Assembly (NCBI RefSeq): GCF_002803515.1 | Contig: NZ_PHQX01000001.1 | Coordinates: 2,790,001 to 2,854,000, forward strand | DNA from: Stenotrophomonas lactitubi | Lineage (GTDB): Bacteria > Pseudomonadota > Gammaproteobacteria > Xanthomonadales > Xanthomonadaceae | Length of the DNA: 64,000 bases | Reading direction: 5' to 3' | In this document: positions 36,188 through 45,433 of the stretch, one piece after another | How positions within the stretch are numbered: the stretch's first letter is position 1 | Layout: each line of letters begins with the position of its first letter | Position numbers and translations under genes: made by a program | Notes under the pieces: generated by a model | What the model was told of the DNA's origin: nothing | Database searches by the model: none | What the model saw: only the letters and a program-made list of their open reading frames with translations

Positions 36188-37516
36188 CTACGCGCCGCCC
36201 TTGAGGATCACCTCGGCCAAGCGATCGTAGTCGCCGCCGAAGTGATGGTCGCCCGGCAGCTTGACCTTGTGCACGCCATCGTTGCCCGGCAGATCGGGGC
36301 ATAGCGCGTCCTCGTCCTTGTCGCCGTATACGCACAGGGTCCTGTCCGCCGGCAGCTTGGCCACTTCCGGCGCGATCGGCAGACCACCGCCGCCACCGCC
36401 CAGCCAGTTGCTGACATGGAATTCAAAGTCAGCGTTCTTGCCCACCGACAGCAGCACGATGCGCTCGAGGCTGGCGCGGGTGCCTGCATCCAGCTGGTTG
36501 ATGGTGGCCGGCAGCACATCGGCACCCTGCGAGAAGCCGATCAACATCACCTTGTCGCGCTGCCATTGCTGGCGGTAGTGGCCGATGATCTTCTGCAGAT
36601 CGACAGCGAATCCCTGCGGCGTGCGTTCGCTCCAGAAGTAACGCAGCGAATCGAGGCCAACCACCGCCACGCCATGTTCGGCCAGGGCACCCGCTACATC
36701 CTTGTCCAGGCCGGCCCAGCCACCATCGCCGGAAACGAACACCGCCAACGTGTCACCGCTGCCCTGCGCCGGCACCTCCACTACCGGCAAACCCTTCAGG
36801 GCATCCGGCGGCGGTGCCAGCGCGACCCCGGCCTGCGCGCCGATCACCCGGGCCGCTGCCACCAGCCCCGGTGTCGCATCGCCGGCGACGGTGCGCTTGA
36901 ATTCACGGGCCATCGCAACCTGCTGCACAAACGGGCCTGCACTGTTGGTTGAACACCCCGGCGCACCGGCCGCGTTCAACCACGGGAAATTCAGTTCACT
37001 GGGCTGCAGGCGGTCGTGCTTCACGCCATCGCCGCAGACCATGCGCTCGTGCATGTGGGCCGGGCAGAAACCCGAGGTCAACAGGCCGGCAAAGACCTGG
37101 GTGTCGGCCTGTGCTGCCAGCGCATAGGCCAGCTCGGCGCCTTCGCCGCTGCCGCCAACCAACGGCAGGTGATACCCCGGCAGATGCAGGAATGCCTGCA
37201 CCCAACGCGAGAAATTCTCGACATCGCCCGCCCCGAACGCGCAACTGCTGTTGCCTTCGCGCTTGAGCACGCCGCGCAGGTGGGCCACATCCACCGATGC
37301 GACCAGCGCACCATCGGCACGCAGCGCTTCGATCGGGCTGCGGCCGGCATCAGCGCCGTCATGGAACCAGATCACCACCCGTTGTGGTGCCCCGGCCGGC
37401 ACATGCACCGGTACCTGATCGAAGCGTCCGTGGCTGACCTGCTGCACTGCCGCCACCGCTGGCAACGCCGCCAGCGCCAACACCAGTCCCATCGCCCTGC
37501 CCAGCCCTGCACGCAT
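36188..37516 (-). CDS. AcvB/VirJ family periplasmic hydrolase
   Basis: A 442-residue exported protein (signal peptide, residues 1-23, LVLALAALPAVAA) made of two alpha/beta-hydrolase-like halves. The N-terminal half has GGSGEGAELA; the C-terminal VirJ domain (about 245-442) has VFVSGDGGWAGLDKDVAGAL, the nucleophile elbow GFSQGADVLP and a late His in LPGDHHFGGDY. In Agrobacterium, AcvB is reported to hydrolyse lysyl-phosphatidylglycerol. Its position tail-to-tail with mprF fits a synthase/hydrolase pair. Confidence 0.9.
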   Translation of the reverse strand: MRAGLGRAMGLVLALAALPAVAAVQQVSHGRFDQVPVHVPAGAPQRVVIWFHDGADAGRSPIEALRADGALVASVDVAHLRGVLKREGNSSCAFGAGDVENFSRWVQAFLHLPGYHLPLVGGSGEGAELAYALAAQADTQVFAGLLTSGFCPAHMHERMVCGDGVKHDRLQPSELNFPWLNAAGAPGCSTNSAGPFVQQVAMAREFKRTVAGDATPGLVAAARVIGAQAGVALAPPPDALKGLPVVEVPAQGSGDTLAVFVSGDGGWAGLDKDVAGALAEHGVAVVGLDSLRYFWSERTPQGFAVDLQKIIGHYRQQWQRDKVMLIGFSQGADVLPATINQLDAGTRASLERIVLLSVGKNADFEFHVSNWLGGGGGGLPIAPEVAKLPADRTLCVYGDKDEDALCPDLPGNDGVHKVKLPGDHHFGGDYDRLAEVILKGGA

Positions 37517-37612
37517 CGTTTCGCATCCCGTTGGAATGCGCACACGATACGCCGCCGCTGCGTGCACGGCACGTACCGGCACAGGCGTCCCGCAACACAG
37601 CGGGTGGTCGAT

Positions 37613-38230
37613 TCAGCGGGTGCCGGCGGCACGCCCGCGGCGATACAGCGCCAGCGCCAGCCAGATCAACCAGCCGACGATCACCGCGATCACCAGTTTC
37701 TGCCCCAGCCCGCGCGGTGGGCCACCACGCCAGAGCACGTGCATCCACAGCAGCACGAAGGCCAACCATGCCCAGCCCCACAGCAGCGCCGCATTGCCTC
37801 GCCAGCCCGGCTCACGGCGCAGGTACCAGGCCTGCAGCAGCATGCCCACGCTGGCGCACAGGAAGGCGGTATTGGCGGCCAGCCCGTGGATCAGCGGTGC
37901 CAGCAACGGTGTTGCCTCGGGCAGCCAGCTGTCACCGATGGCAACGGTGGCGAGGCCGCCGGCAGCCACGCAGAACAGCAACGGTGCCGCTGCGCTGCGC
38001 CGTGGCCCCACGCTGTACCGGTACAACGCGATGCCGAGCACGGCGATGGCCATTGCCAGCAGGCAGTAGGCCGTGCGCAGCGCCAGGCCCCACGGCCCAT
38101 GCAGGTACAGGCTCAGGGTAGCCTTCACCCAATCCAGATCCGCACGCGCGAACTGCGTCCACAACGCGGTCGCCACGAACAACAGCAGTGCCACCAGCGC
38201 CAGCATCGCGGCTGGACGGGCACGACTCAT
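37613..38230 (-). CDS. DUF998-like membrane protein
   Basis: A 205-residue protein with six predicted membrane helices (PAAMLALVALLLFVATALW, AYCLLAMAIAVLGIALY, APLLFCVAAGGLATVAIG and others). The DSWLPEATPLLAPLIHGLAANTAFL region matches DUF998. The function is unknown. Its ATG overlaps the stop of the small oxidoreductase-like gene upstream (ATGA), so the pair is translationally coupled. Confidence 0.75.
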   Translation of the reverse strand: MSRARPAAMLALVALLLFVATALWTQFARADLDWVKATLSLYLHGPWGLALRTAYCLLAMAIAVLGIALYRYSVGPRRSAAAPLLFCVAAGGLATVAIGDSWLPEATPLLAPLIHGLAANTAFLCASVGMLLQAWYLRREPGWRGNAALLWGWAWLAFVLLWMHVLWRGGPPRGLGQKLVIAVIVGWLIWLALALYRRGRAAGTR

Positions 38231-38406
38231 GGGTCGGCGTCCGGATGCCGTGCCTTCCACTCAGCCAGCACCTTGCGGTAACGCTGCAGCTCCTCGGTGT
38301 ACAGGTCGAGCACGCACAGCGGGCAGCCACTGCCGCAGCATTCGTTGGGGCCGGGTTCTTCCGGCGGCAGCGGACGGGGATCGGCAAGGGTATCGGAGAC
38401 GGTCAC
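38227..38406 (-). CDS. Small oxidoreductase-like domain protein
   Basis: About 59 residues. The core PGPNECCGSGCPLCVLDLYTEELQRYRK is the oxidoreductase-like N-terminal domain (PF09791 type): a CCGSGC-PxC cluster of four cysteines that could hold a metal or iron-sulfur centre. The start is uncertain: GTG 38406 gives MTVSDTLADP, but the ribosome site is weak. It overlaps the DUF998-like gene by 4 nt. Confidence 0.7.
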   Translation of the reverse strand: MTVSDTLADPRPLPPEEPGPNECCGSGCPLCVLDLYTEELQRYRKVLAEWKARHPDADP

Positions 38407-38455
38407 GGCTGGAAACAGCACCACGCGGTTGCAGGTGGATAGTGTAGCGGCGCGC

Positions 38456-39058
38456 TCAAGCGCCCAGTTGACGGCGCAGGTTGGCCCGCGCGGCAGCATC
38501 AAGCCGCTGGTCGAAAAAGTCGCTGAGGAAGATCCGCGGCGCACGCAGCAGCCCCTGCAGGAAGCGGCGGCGCCCGGCGCGGTACAGGAAGCCCGGCACC
38601 ACGCCCTTGTACTCTTCGGCCACGCCACGGTCGTAGGCGGAGAACACCGCTTCCGGCGCCGCCAGGATCGCCATGTCGCAATCCAGGAACAACGCGGCTT
38701 CGGCATCGACATCGGCCGGGCCCAGCGCGCCATGGCGGGCGGTAAGCAGGATCAACTGCTCGACCCGGCCGGCGTCCACCGATGCCAGCTCAGGTGAGTC
38801 CGCGATGGCCTGCAGGGCCAGCGCTGCCGACTTTGCCTCGTTGTCCTTGCGCCCGGCCTGGTAGACCGCATCGTGGTACAGCGCCGCCAGGTAGACCTCG
38901 GCCGGCTGCTGCCAGCCCGGCCCCTCGGCCACCACCTGGCAATGCTGCAGGACCGCGCGCACGTGGCCGAAGTGGTGGTAGCCGCGCGGCGGCGTCGCAT
39001 AGGCATCCTGCAGTGCCTGCCAGTGCGCGGGAGCGAGGGTCAGCGGGGCGAAGTCCAT
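38456..39058 (-). CDS. HD-domain metal-dependent phosphohydrolase
   Basis: A 200-residue soluble protein of the predicted HD-superfamily hydrolase group. The metal ligands are His residues in GYHHFGHV (about 26-32) and the HD pair in LAALYHDAVYQ (about 57-67), with a distal Asp in LDCDMAILAAP. The ending YRAGRRRFLQGLLRAPRIFLSDFF is typical of the family. The substrate is unknown; nucleotides are likely. It starts at ATG 39058. Confidence 0.87.
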   Translation of the reverse strand: MDFAPLTLAPAHWQALQDAYATPPRGYHHFGHVRAVLQHCQVVAEGPGWQQPAEVYLAALYHDAVYQAGRKDNEAKSAALALQAIADSPELASVDAGRVEQLILLTARHGALGPADVDAEAALFLDCDMAILAAPEAVFSAYDRGVAEEYKGVVPGFLYRAGRRRFLQGLLRAPRIFLSDFFDQRLDAAARANLRRQLGA

Positions 39059-39150
39059 GCGTGGATGATCCCGCCCTTGGCAACGCCGGGCAAGCTGGCT
39101 GTTTTTTCACCATCATTTCACGCGCCGCGCCAGGCAAGGCCCGGCAGCAG

Positions 39151-39196
39151 TTGTCCACAGGTTTGTCGCGCGCTGGTCCACACCGGCTGTGGATGA
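39151..39196. other. Cluster of three DnaA-box-like 9-mers
   Basis: TTGTCCACA (39151-39159), TGGTCCACA (39174-39182) and TGTGGATGA (39188-39196, reverse TCATCCACA) each differ from TTATCCACA by one or two bases. They lie within 46 bp of the 228-bp gap 39059-39286, which otherwise shows nothing I can name. A chance grouping is possible. Confidence 0.2.
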
Positions 39197-39286
39197 TCGA
39201 CGCGCTGATCGCCAGTGGATGCGGACCGCCACATGCAGGTCTACACTGGCTGCAGGCGGGAGCGCCCGCCGCTGCCGGAAACCGTC

Positions 39287-40444
39287 ATGCGCCGTCTTGC
39301 CGCTCGATGCTTTCTCCTGTCACTGGCCGCGCTCGGCGCGCCAGCCCTGTCCGCGCAGGATGCGCCGGCTCCTGCGCCCGCCATCCCGACCATCTCCACC
39401 GTAAAGGTCACCGCCGCCAGCGTGCCGACGCCCGAACAGGTGTTCGCGATCCCGCCGGCGATGCGCGAGATGCTGCAGAAGCAGGTGATCAACCGCAGTT
39501 ACTCGCGCGATCAGCGCCTGCAGGCGCTGGTGGAAATGATCTTCAGCCAGCACGGCCTGGACCTGCAGTACGACGCCGATGCGACCTACACCGTCAGCGA
39601 GATCTGGCAGCACCAGCGCGCCAACTGCCTGGCCTTCACCCTGCTGTTCGTCACTCTCGCCCGTGAGGCCGGCATCCAGGCGCGGGTGCAGGAAGTCGGC
39701 CAGGTAGTGTCGTGGTACCAGGACCAGGACCAGGGCGTGGTCTACAACGTCGGGCACGTCAACGCCGGCGTGGATGTCGGCGGCCGCTACGGCACCGTCG
39801 ACCTGGACCGCAACGTGCTGTACGACCGCCATGGGCCGCAGCCCATCAGCCGTGAGCGGGCACTGGCGCACTACTACAACAACCGCGGCGCGGAACATCT
39901 GGCCGACGGCGACCTGAGCGGCGCGCGTGCATTCTTCGATGCCGCGCTGGCGCAGGACCCAAGCTTCGCCTCGACATGGAACAACATCGGCGTGCTCGAC
40001 AACCGCCTGGGTGACGACCAGGGAGCTCGCATCGCGCTGGACACCGCCCTGCGCCTGGACGGCCGCCAGAGTGCGGCGCTGAACAACGCCAGTGCGCTCT
40101 ATCGCAAGCTCGGCATGACCGCGCAGGCGCAGTCGATGCAGAAGAAACTGCAGTCGGTGCAGCGCGAGGATCCGTTCGCGCAGTACATGCAGGGCGCCCA
40201 GGCCGAACGCGCTGGCGACCTGGACAAGGCGATCACGTACTACCGGCGGGCGGTGAGTCTGTACGACACCGCGCACCAGTTCCACTTCGGCCTGGCGCGG
40301 GTGTATTTCCTGACCGGCCGGCTGCAGCGTGCAGACCGCGAACTGCTGCGGGCGCAGGAACTGGGCGGTTCAACCCAGCAGGCCCGCTACCAGGCCAAGC
40401 TGGACAGCCTGGCCCGCTGGCGGGCGCAGCAGGCCAAGCGCTGA
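39287..40444 (+). CDS. Transglutaminase-like and TPR repeat secreted protein
   Basis: A 385-residue exported protein (signal peptide 1-23, ending ALSAQ). A transglutaminase-like domain (about 60-180) keeps a Cys-His-Asp triad candidate: Cys114 in RANCLAFTL, His157 in NVGHVNAG, and Asp172 or Asp174 in VDLDRN. TPR repeats follow (about 205-360; NNRGAEHLADGDLSGARAFFDAAL, WNNIGVLDNRLGDDQGARIAL). It may be a periplasmic protease or crosslinker with a protein-binding tail; the role is unknown. Confidence 0.82.
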   Translation: MRRLAARCFLLSLAALGAPALSAQDAPAPAPAIPTISTVKVTAASVPTPEQVFAIPPAMREMLQKQVINRSYSRDQRLQALVEMIFSQHGLDLQYDADATYTVSEIWQHQRANCLAFTLLFVTLAREAGIQARVQEVGQVVSWYQDQDQGVVYNVGHVNAGVDVGGRYGTVDLDRNVLYDRHGPQPISRERALAHYYNNRGAEHLADGDLSGARAFFDAALAQDPSFASTWNNIGVLDNRLGDDQGARIALDTALRLDGRQSAALNNASALYRKLGMTAQAQSMQKKLQSVQREDPFAQYMQGAQAERAGDLDKAITYYRRAVSLYDTAHQFHFGLARVYFLTGRLQRADRELLRAQELGGSTQQARYQAKLDSLARWRAQQAKR

Positions 40445-40451
40445 GGCGCGA

Positions 40452-40787
40452 TCAGGCCTTCTTGAGGAAGCAGGTCTTCAGCACCAGCCCCTTGATCTTG
40501 TCCGAGTTGCCTTCGATGTGTTCGGCATCGTCTTCAACCAGGCGGATGTTGCGGATGACGGTGCCCTGCTTGAGCGGGATCGAAGAGCCCTTGACCTTCA
40601 GGTCCTTGATCACGGTGACAGTGTCGCCGGTCTGCAGGGTATTGCCGTTGCTGTCACGCACGACCAGGGTCGAGCCAGCACCTTCTTCGGCCGTCCACTC
40701 GAAGCCGCAGTCGGCGCAGATCCACAGCGCGCCATCGGCATAGGTGTTTTCCAGGGTGCACTGCGGGCAGGCGGGAACAGAAGACAT
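40452..40787 (-). CDS. PhnA/YjdM zinc-ribbon protein
   Basis: A 111-residue protein: an N-terminal zinc ribbon (CPQC...CADCGFEW, residues about 7-34) and a C-terminal PhnA domain (DSNGNTLQTGDTVTVIKDLKVKGSSIPLKQGTVIRNIRL, ending KGLVLKTCFLKKA). It matches the E. coli YjdM/PhnA family, not to be confused with phosphonoacetate hydrolase. The function is unclear. The start at 40787 is set by the ribbon; GAGGT lies upstream. It is divergent from the YegD-like gene. Confidence 0.92.
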   Translation of the reverse strand: MSSVPACPQCTLENTYADGALWICADCGFEWTAEEGAGSTLVVRDSNGNTLQTGDTVTVIKDLKVKGSSIPLKQGTVIRNIRLVEDDAEHIEGNSDKIKGLVLKTCFLKKA

Positions 40788-40967
40788 CGCAAGTACCTCA
40801 AAATGAATCAACAGCCGCCATTGTAACCGCCCGGCCTTTTCGTTCATTTTCCGGCGGCGGCCCGGGTGGGGGGCTGGCCCGCCCCGCACAAGGGAGGCAC
40901 CGGAACTTGCAGCGCGCGGCAAACTCCAGCAGAGTGCGCGGCCCCTGATCGTCCCCGGACCTCCCCC

Positions 40968-42329
<1,362 letters not shown>

Positions 42330-42466
42330 CAAAACGTTACGCGGTCTGAGCTACCCTTGGCCGGCTAGAAAACCCCTGCACCTTCCGCTGGCCTCGCCGG
42401 TGTGTGTACCCATGGTGCAGCCTGACCCGCCCAGCGGGTCTGGCGACCATGCCCTCTGGCTCGATC

Positions 42467-42853
42467 ATGGTCCGCGTACTACCCGAGCCGCCATCGAGAC
42501 CCGCTTTGGGCACCCGCCAGGCCCCTGTGGCCGTACAACCTGACGCTGAACCAGCACCCATCGACTGCCGCCGTTGTGACGCGGTCTGTTGCCGGTTGCC
42601 GGTCCTGCTGCAGCCCGGCGACCACGTGCCCGGCCAGTTCCTGTCGCGCGACGCCCACGGCCGTGCCGTGATGGCGCGCAACGAGGAAGGCTGGTGCGCG
42701 GCGATCGATCCGTATCACCTGCGCTGCACGATCTATTCGCAGCGCCCGGCGATCTGCCGCCAGTTCTCGATGGGCGGCGACGACTGCCGCCGCGAGCGGC
42801 AGGACTACCTGCGCCAGGCTGAGTCCTGCGCGCTTTCCTCCCCTTCCACCTGA
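42467..42853 (+). CDS. YkgJ family cysteine-cluster protein
   Basis: About 128 residues. DCRRCDAVCCRLPVLL and CTIYSQRPAICRQF give the CxxCxxxCC...C...C pattern of the YkgJ/UPF0153 zinc- or iron-binding family, with GGDDCRRE adding one more Cys. The function is unknown. The start is uncertain: ATG 42467 or ATG 42449 (six codons longer); neither has a clear ribosome site. A 60-residue gene follows 11 nt later. Confidence 0.82.
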   Translation: MVRVLPEPPSRPALGTRQAPVAVQPDAEPAPIDCRRCDAVCCRLPVLLQPGDHVPGQFLSRDAHGRAVMARNEEGWCAAIDPYHLRCTIYSQRPAICRQFSMGGDDCRRERQDYLRQAESCALSSPST

Positions 42854-42864
42854 CAGGAGCAACC

Positions 42865-43047
42865 ATGCCCCGCAAGGCAAAGACCCCCGCGAAGGCCAGC
42901 AACAGCATCCGCAGCGAACGCAAGGGCGCATCCGCCAGCACCGTGGTCAACAGCGACTCGATCGCCTCCGACCTGGCCGCGTTCCGCAAGAGCGGTGGCA
43001 AGATTGAAGTTCTCGGTACCACCTGGGCGCTGAAGAAAGCCAGCTGA
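42865..43047 (+). CDS. Small basic protein, unknown function
   Basis: A 60-residue Lys/Ser-rich protein (MPRKAKTPAKASNSIRSERKG...), basic at the start and with a compact IEVLGTTWALKKAS end. The ribosome site CAGGAG is 6 nt upstream and it lies 11 nt after the YkgJ gene, which support real translation. I recognise no named family. A strong hairpin follows. Confidence 0.65.
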   Translation: MPRKAKTPAKASNSIRSERKGASASTVVNSDSIASDLAAFRKSGGKIEVLGTTWALKKAS

Positions 43048-43058
43048 CCCACCCCCGA

Positions 43059-43081
43059 CCGCGGCGGCGCTGCCGCCGCGG
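43059..43081. terminator. Hairpin between convergent genes
   Basis: CCGCGGCGGC and GCCGCCGCGG pair perfectly (10 bp, 3-nt loop) in the 49-bp gap between the small basic protein gene and the convergent DUF4097 gene. There is no T run; it is probably a bidirectional structural terminator. Confidence 0.5.
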
Positions 43082-43096
43082 CCTGCCGGACCGCGC

Positions 43097-43978
43097 TCAG
43101 CGGTCCAGGCGTACCTGCACACTGCCCGAGTGCGACTGCACGCGGATATCGCCGTCGCCGCTGCCCAGGCGGGCATCCAGGCTGCTGCCCGGCCCATAGC
43201 GCGGCCGCTCGACCTTGCCGGCGTCACTGTTGATCGACCCGCTGAAGCTGTTCACCGACAGCTGCGCCGACACCGTGCGCGGCAGGCGCAGGCTGACCGA
43301 TGCACTGACCGACTCCACGTTGATGCGTCCGCCCGGCGCCAGCGCCGTCGCCGACAGGTCGATGCTGCCCGACACGGTTTCCACCGCAAGCCGCTGCACG
43401 CGACCGGCGTCGACCTCGACCCGGCCGGACACCGTCTGCGCACCGATATCGCCCGACACGCCGCCGCCGGCTTCGATGCGGCCACTGACCGTGTTCACGT
43501 CCAGCTTCGGCGTCTGCAGTCGCGCATTGACACTGCCACTGACCGTGTTGAGTTTGCTGTCGCCACTGCGACCGGACGCGCTCAGGCTGCCGCTGACCGT
43601 ATCGGCCTGCAGGCGGCGCACGTCAATGCCGCTGATGTCCTGGTCGGCACTGACCGTGCTCAGCAGCAGCTCCACCGAGCGCGGCACGCTCAACACCAGC
43701 GTGGCACCGCCGTTGTTGCTGCGGCGGGGATACTCGATCTCCCAGCGCACCCGGTTGGCACTCTTTTCCTGGCGCAGCTGCAGGCCATCGCTGAGCGTGC
43801 CGGTAAGCTGCACGTCGTTGCGGTCCCAGCCACGCACGCTCACCTTGCCGGCCACATTGCTCAATTCGATACGACCGCCCGCAGCCAGCGTGTGGCGTTC
43901 ATCGATGCGGGTGTCGGCCAGTGCCATGGCCGGCACCAGCAGCAGCGCGACACAGCAGGACATCAGGGTTCGGGTCAT
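43097..43978 (-). CDS. DUF4097 beta-strand repeat protein
   Basis: A 293-residue exported protein (signal peptide MTRTLMSCCVALLLVPAMALA) with a DUF4097/adhesin-like beta-helix. Repeated TVSG- and SGS-centred strands (LNTVSGSVNARL, VNTVSGRIEAGG, AQTVSGRVEVD, VETVSGSIDLS, INVESVSASVSL) run through residues 100-270. Such proteins are often encoded with ECF sigma/anti-sigma pairs, as here (anti-sigma gene 11 nt upstream). It is likely a surface or envelope stress output. Confidence 0.88.
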   Translation of the reverse strand: MTRTLMSCCVALLLVPAMALADTRIDERHTLAAGGRIELSNVAGKVSVRGWDRNDVQLTGTLSDGLQLRQEKSANRVRWEIEYPRRSNNGGATLVLSVPRSVELLLSTVSADQDISGIDVRRLQADTVSGSLSASGRSGDSKLNTVSGSVNARLQTPKLDVNTVSGRIEAGGGVSGDIGAQTVSGRVEVDAGRVQRLAVETVSGSIDLSATALAPGGRINVESVSASVSLRLPRTVSAQLSVNSFSGSINSDAGKVERPRYGPGSSLDARLGSGDGDIRVQSHSGSVQVRLDR

Positions 43979-43989
43979 CGGGGGTCTCC

Positions 43990-44517
43990 TCAGGTCGTCA
44001 AGCCGGATTCGGCGGCATAGGCCGCCTGCCGGGTCAGTTCCAGCCGCAGCGCGTAAGTGCGCTTGAGCTGTCCAAGCAGGTGCGGCGCACGCGGGTCCTG
44101 CGCCATCGCGGCGCGGATCTGTTCCGCGCTGCGATCCAGTTCATGCAGCGCGGGCTGCCACTCCGGCGCGGTGCCATCAGGCAGCGATGCCACTGCCTGC
44201 CGGTACTGTTCGGTCATCGCATCGGCCTGCAGCTGCAGGCCACTGGGTGCAGGCAGCGCCTCGGGTGCATGCCGCCACGGTGCCACCGCGTAGAGCGCGA
44301 GGCTGGCCGCCAACGCCGCGCCAACCGGCAACCACCAGCGTCGACGGCTGCGCAGTGGCAACGCCACCACGTTGTCCTTCGGCACCTGTGCGGCAACCGG
44401 TTCGCGGGGTGGCAACCGCGCCGACAGGCGTTCCCAGCCATCCGCCGGTGTGCTGCGTTCAGTGGGAAGGGCGCGCAGGCGCGCCAGCAGGTCGTGATCG
44501 GGGTCGTGCGTACTCAT
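43990..44517 (-). CDS. Putative anti-sigma factor
   Basis: A 175-residue single-pass membrane protein: cytoplasmic N terminus (about 1-58), one helix (WWLPVGAALAASLALYAVAPW, about 60-80) and a periplasmic helical region. It overlaps the ECF sigma gene by 4 nt (ATGA) and precedes the DUF4097 gene by 11 nt, so position argues for anti-sigma function. No HxxxCxxC zinc motif is visible, so it is not a ZAS-type anti-sigma. Confidence 0.7.
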   Translation of the reverse strand: MSTHDPDHDLLARLRALPTERSTPADGWERLSARLPPREPVAAQVPKDNVVALPLRSRRRWWLPVGAALAASLALYAVAPWRHAPEALPAPSGLQLQADAMTEQYRQAVASLPDGTAPEWQPALHELDRSAEQIRAAMAQDPRAPHLLGQLKRTYALRLELTRQAAYAAESGLTT

Positions 44518-45092
44518 GTCATGTCTCCCAGGCGCGCGCGCAGCAGGCCACGCGCGCGATGCAGCTGTGCTTTGGAACTACCGACCGCCATCTGCAGCTG
44601 GCCGGCGATTTCATGGTGTTTCCAGCCTTCGATATCGTGCAGCACCAGTACCGCACGTGCGCGCGGCGGCAGGGTCGCCAACGCACGTTCCAGATCGCGT
44701 TCGGTGCCGGCGCAGCCATCATGCACCGCCATCTCTGGTATCCCACCGTCAACGTCGTCCAGGCTGTCGTGGTCATGCCCGGCGGCACGCCCGCGCAGCT
44801 CCATCAACGCGGCGTTGACCCCCAACCGATGCAGCCAGGTGGACAGGCTGCTCTCGAAACGGAAGCCGGGCAGTGCCTTCCATGCCTGCAGGAACGCCTC
44901 CTGCAGTGCATCCTCGGCACGTGCCTGCTGGCCGCCACACAGGCGCCACAACGAGGCAAACACCCGCGGCGAGTGGCGCCGATACAGCAGTTCGTAGGCA
45001 CCGGTATCGCCAGCCGCCGCCGCACGCACCAAAGCGGCTTCGTCGACGGCGTCGGTGGCGGCAGGCGGCGCGGGCATGGTCGTGTCGAGCAT
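44514..45092 (-). CDS. ECF RNA polymerase sigma factor
   Basis: A 192-residue sigma-70-family ECF factor. Region 2 spans about 22-95 (LYRRHSPRVFASLWRLCG, AEDALQEAFLQAWKALPGFRF, STWLHRLGVNAAL), and region 4 about 130-188 (LPPRARAVLVLHDIEGWKHHEIAGQLQM, AVGSSKAQLHRARGLLRARL). It is the first gene of the sigma/anti-sigma/DUF4097 operon. The start is ATG 45092 or 45077; the former leaves an ECF-like promoter ending about 8 nt upstream. It is probably autoregulated (see the promoter element at 45100-45177). Confidence 0.9.
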   Translation of the reverse strand: MLDTTMPAPPAATDAVDEAALVRAAAAGDTGAYELLYRRHSPRVFASLWRLCGGQQARAEDALQEAFLQAWKALPGFRFESSLSTWLHRLGVNAALMELRGRAAGHDHDSLDDVDGGIPEMAVHDGCAGTERDLERALATLPPRARAVLVLHDIEGWKHHEIAGQLQMAVGSSKAQLHRARGLLRARLGDMT

Positions 45093-45099
45093 ATCCGTT

Positions 45100-45177
45100 G
45101 GATGCGGCCAGCCGGAAAAAGGTTTAGATCTGCCGACGCGCTTTCTGCTTGCAACCTTTTCGCGGCTGGCTGCATCC
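45100..45177. promoter_or_regulatory. Divergent ECF-type promoters in a 25-nt inverted repeat
   Basis: Two near-identical 25-nt arms face away from each other: 45100-45124 (reads towards the sigma gene) and 45153-45177 (reads towards the small gene at 45219). Each contains AACCTTTT followed by a GGCTGGC core and GCATCC, with three mismatches over 25. AAC-type -35 and a conserved downstream -10 are features of ECF promoters, so one sigma may fire both. Motif inference only. Confidence 0.55.
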
Positions 45178-45218
45178 ATCACAGGTCCCCCGCAGGCCTT
45201 CCCGGCCAGGAGCCTCCC

Positions 45219-45398
45219 ATGTCCAGTCCTTCCTGCGCCGCCCTGCTGGCGATCGTGGCCTGCATGCTGCTGCAGGCGTTCGGCCTATCCCTGCACTGGC
45301 GTGCCGAGAGCGGCCGCGCCTGCCTGCAGCAGCACAAACAGGATCTTGTCTGCCTTGCCTGGGCACAGGCGGTCGAAACGTCGACACGCGCCGGGTAA
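45219..45398 (+). CDS. Small membrane-anchored protein, divergent from ECF sigma
   Basis: A 59-residue protein with one N-terminal hydrophobic segment (CAALLAIVACMLLQAFGLSL) and Cys residues before and after it (Cys6, 15, 34, 45). CAGGAG lies 6 nt before the ATG. It follows the ECF-like promoter arm at 45153-45177, which suggests it is a member of the same regulon. Too short to assign by homology. Confidence 0.55.
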   Translation: MSSPSCAALLAIVACMLLQAFGLSLHWRAESGRACLQQHKQDLVCLAWAQAVETSTRAG

Positions 45399-45433
45399 CA
45401 TCAAGACCCGTTTCCGTCGCATGTTGTCGCCCC

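Noticed and set aside
42424..42440. GACCCGC/GCGGGTC hairpin before the YkgJ gene as a riboswitch
   Set aside because: A single 7-bp hairpin with a 3-nt loop is not enough to support any riboswitch class.
44187..45398. A long plus-strand frame covering the anti-sigma and sigma genes
   Set aside because: Only its last 59 codons (from ATG 45219) have a ribosome site and a membrane segment; the upstream part is antisense to the sigma and anti-sigma genes.
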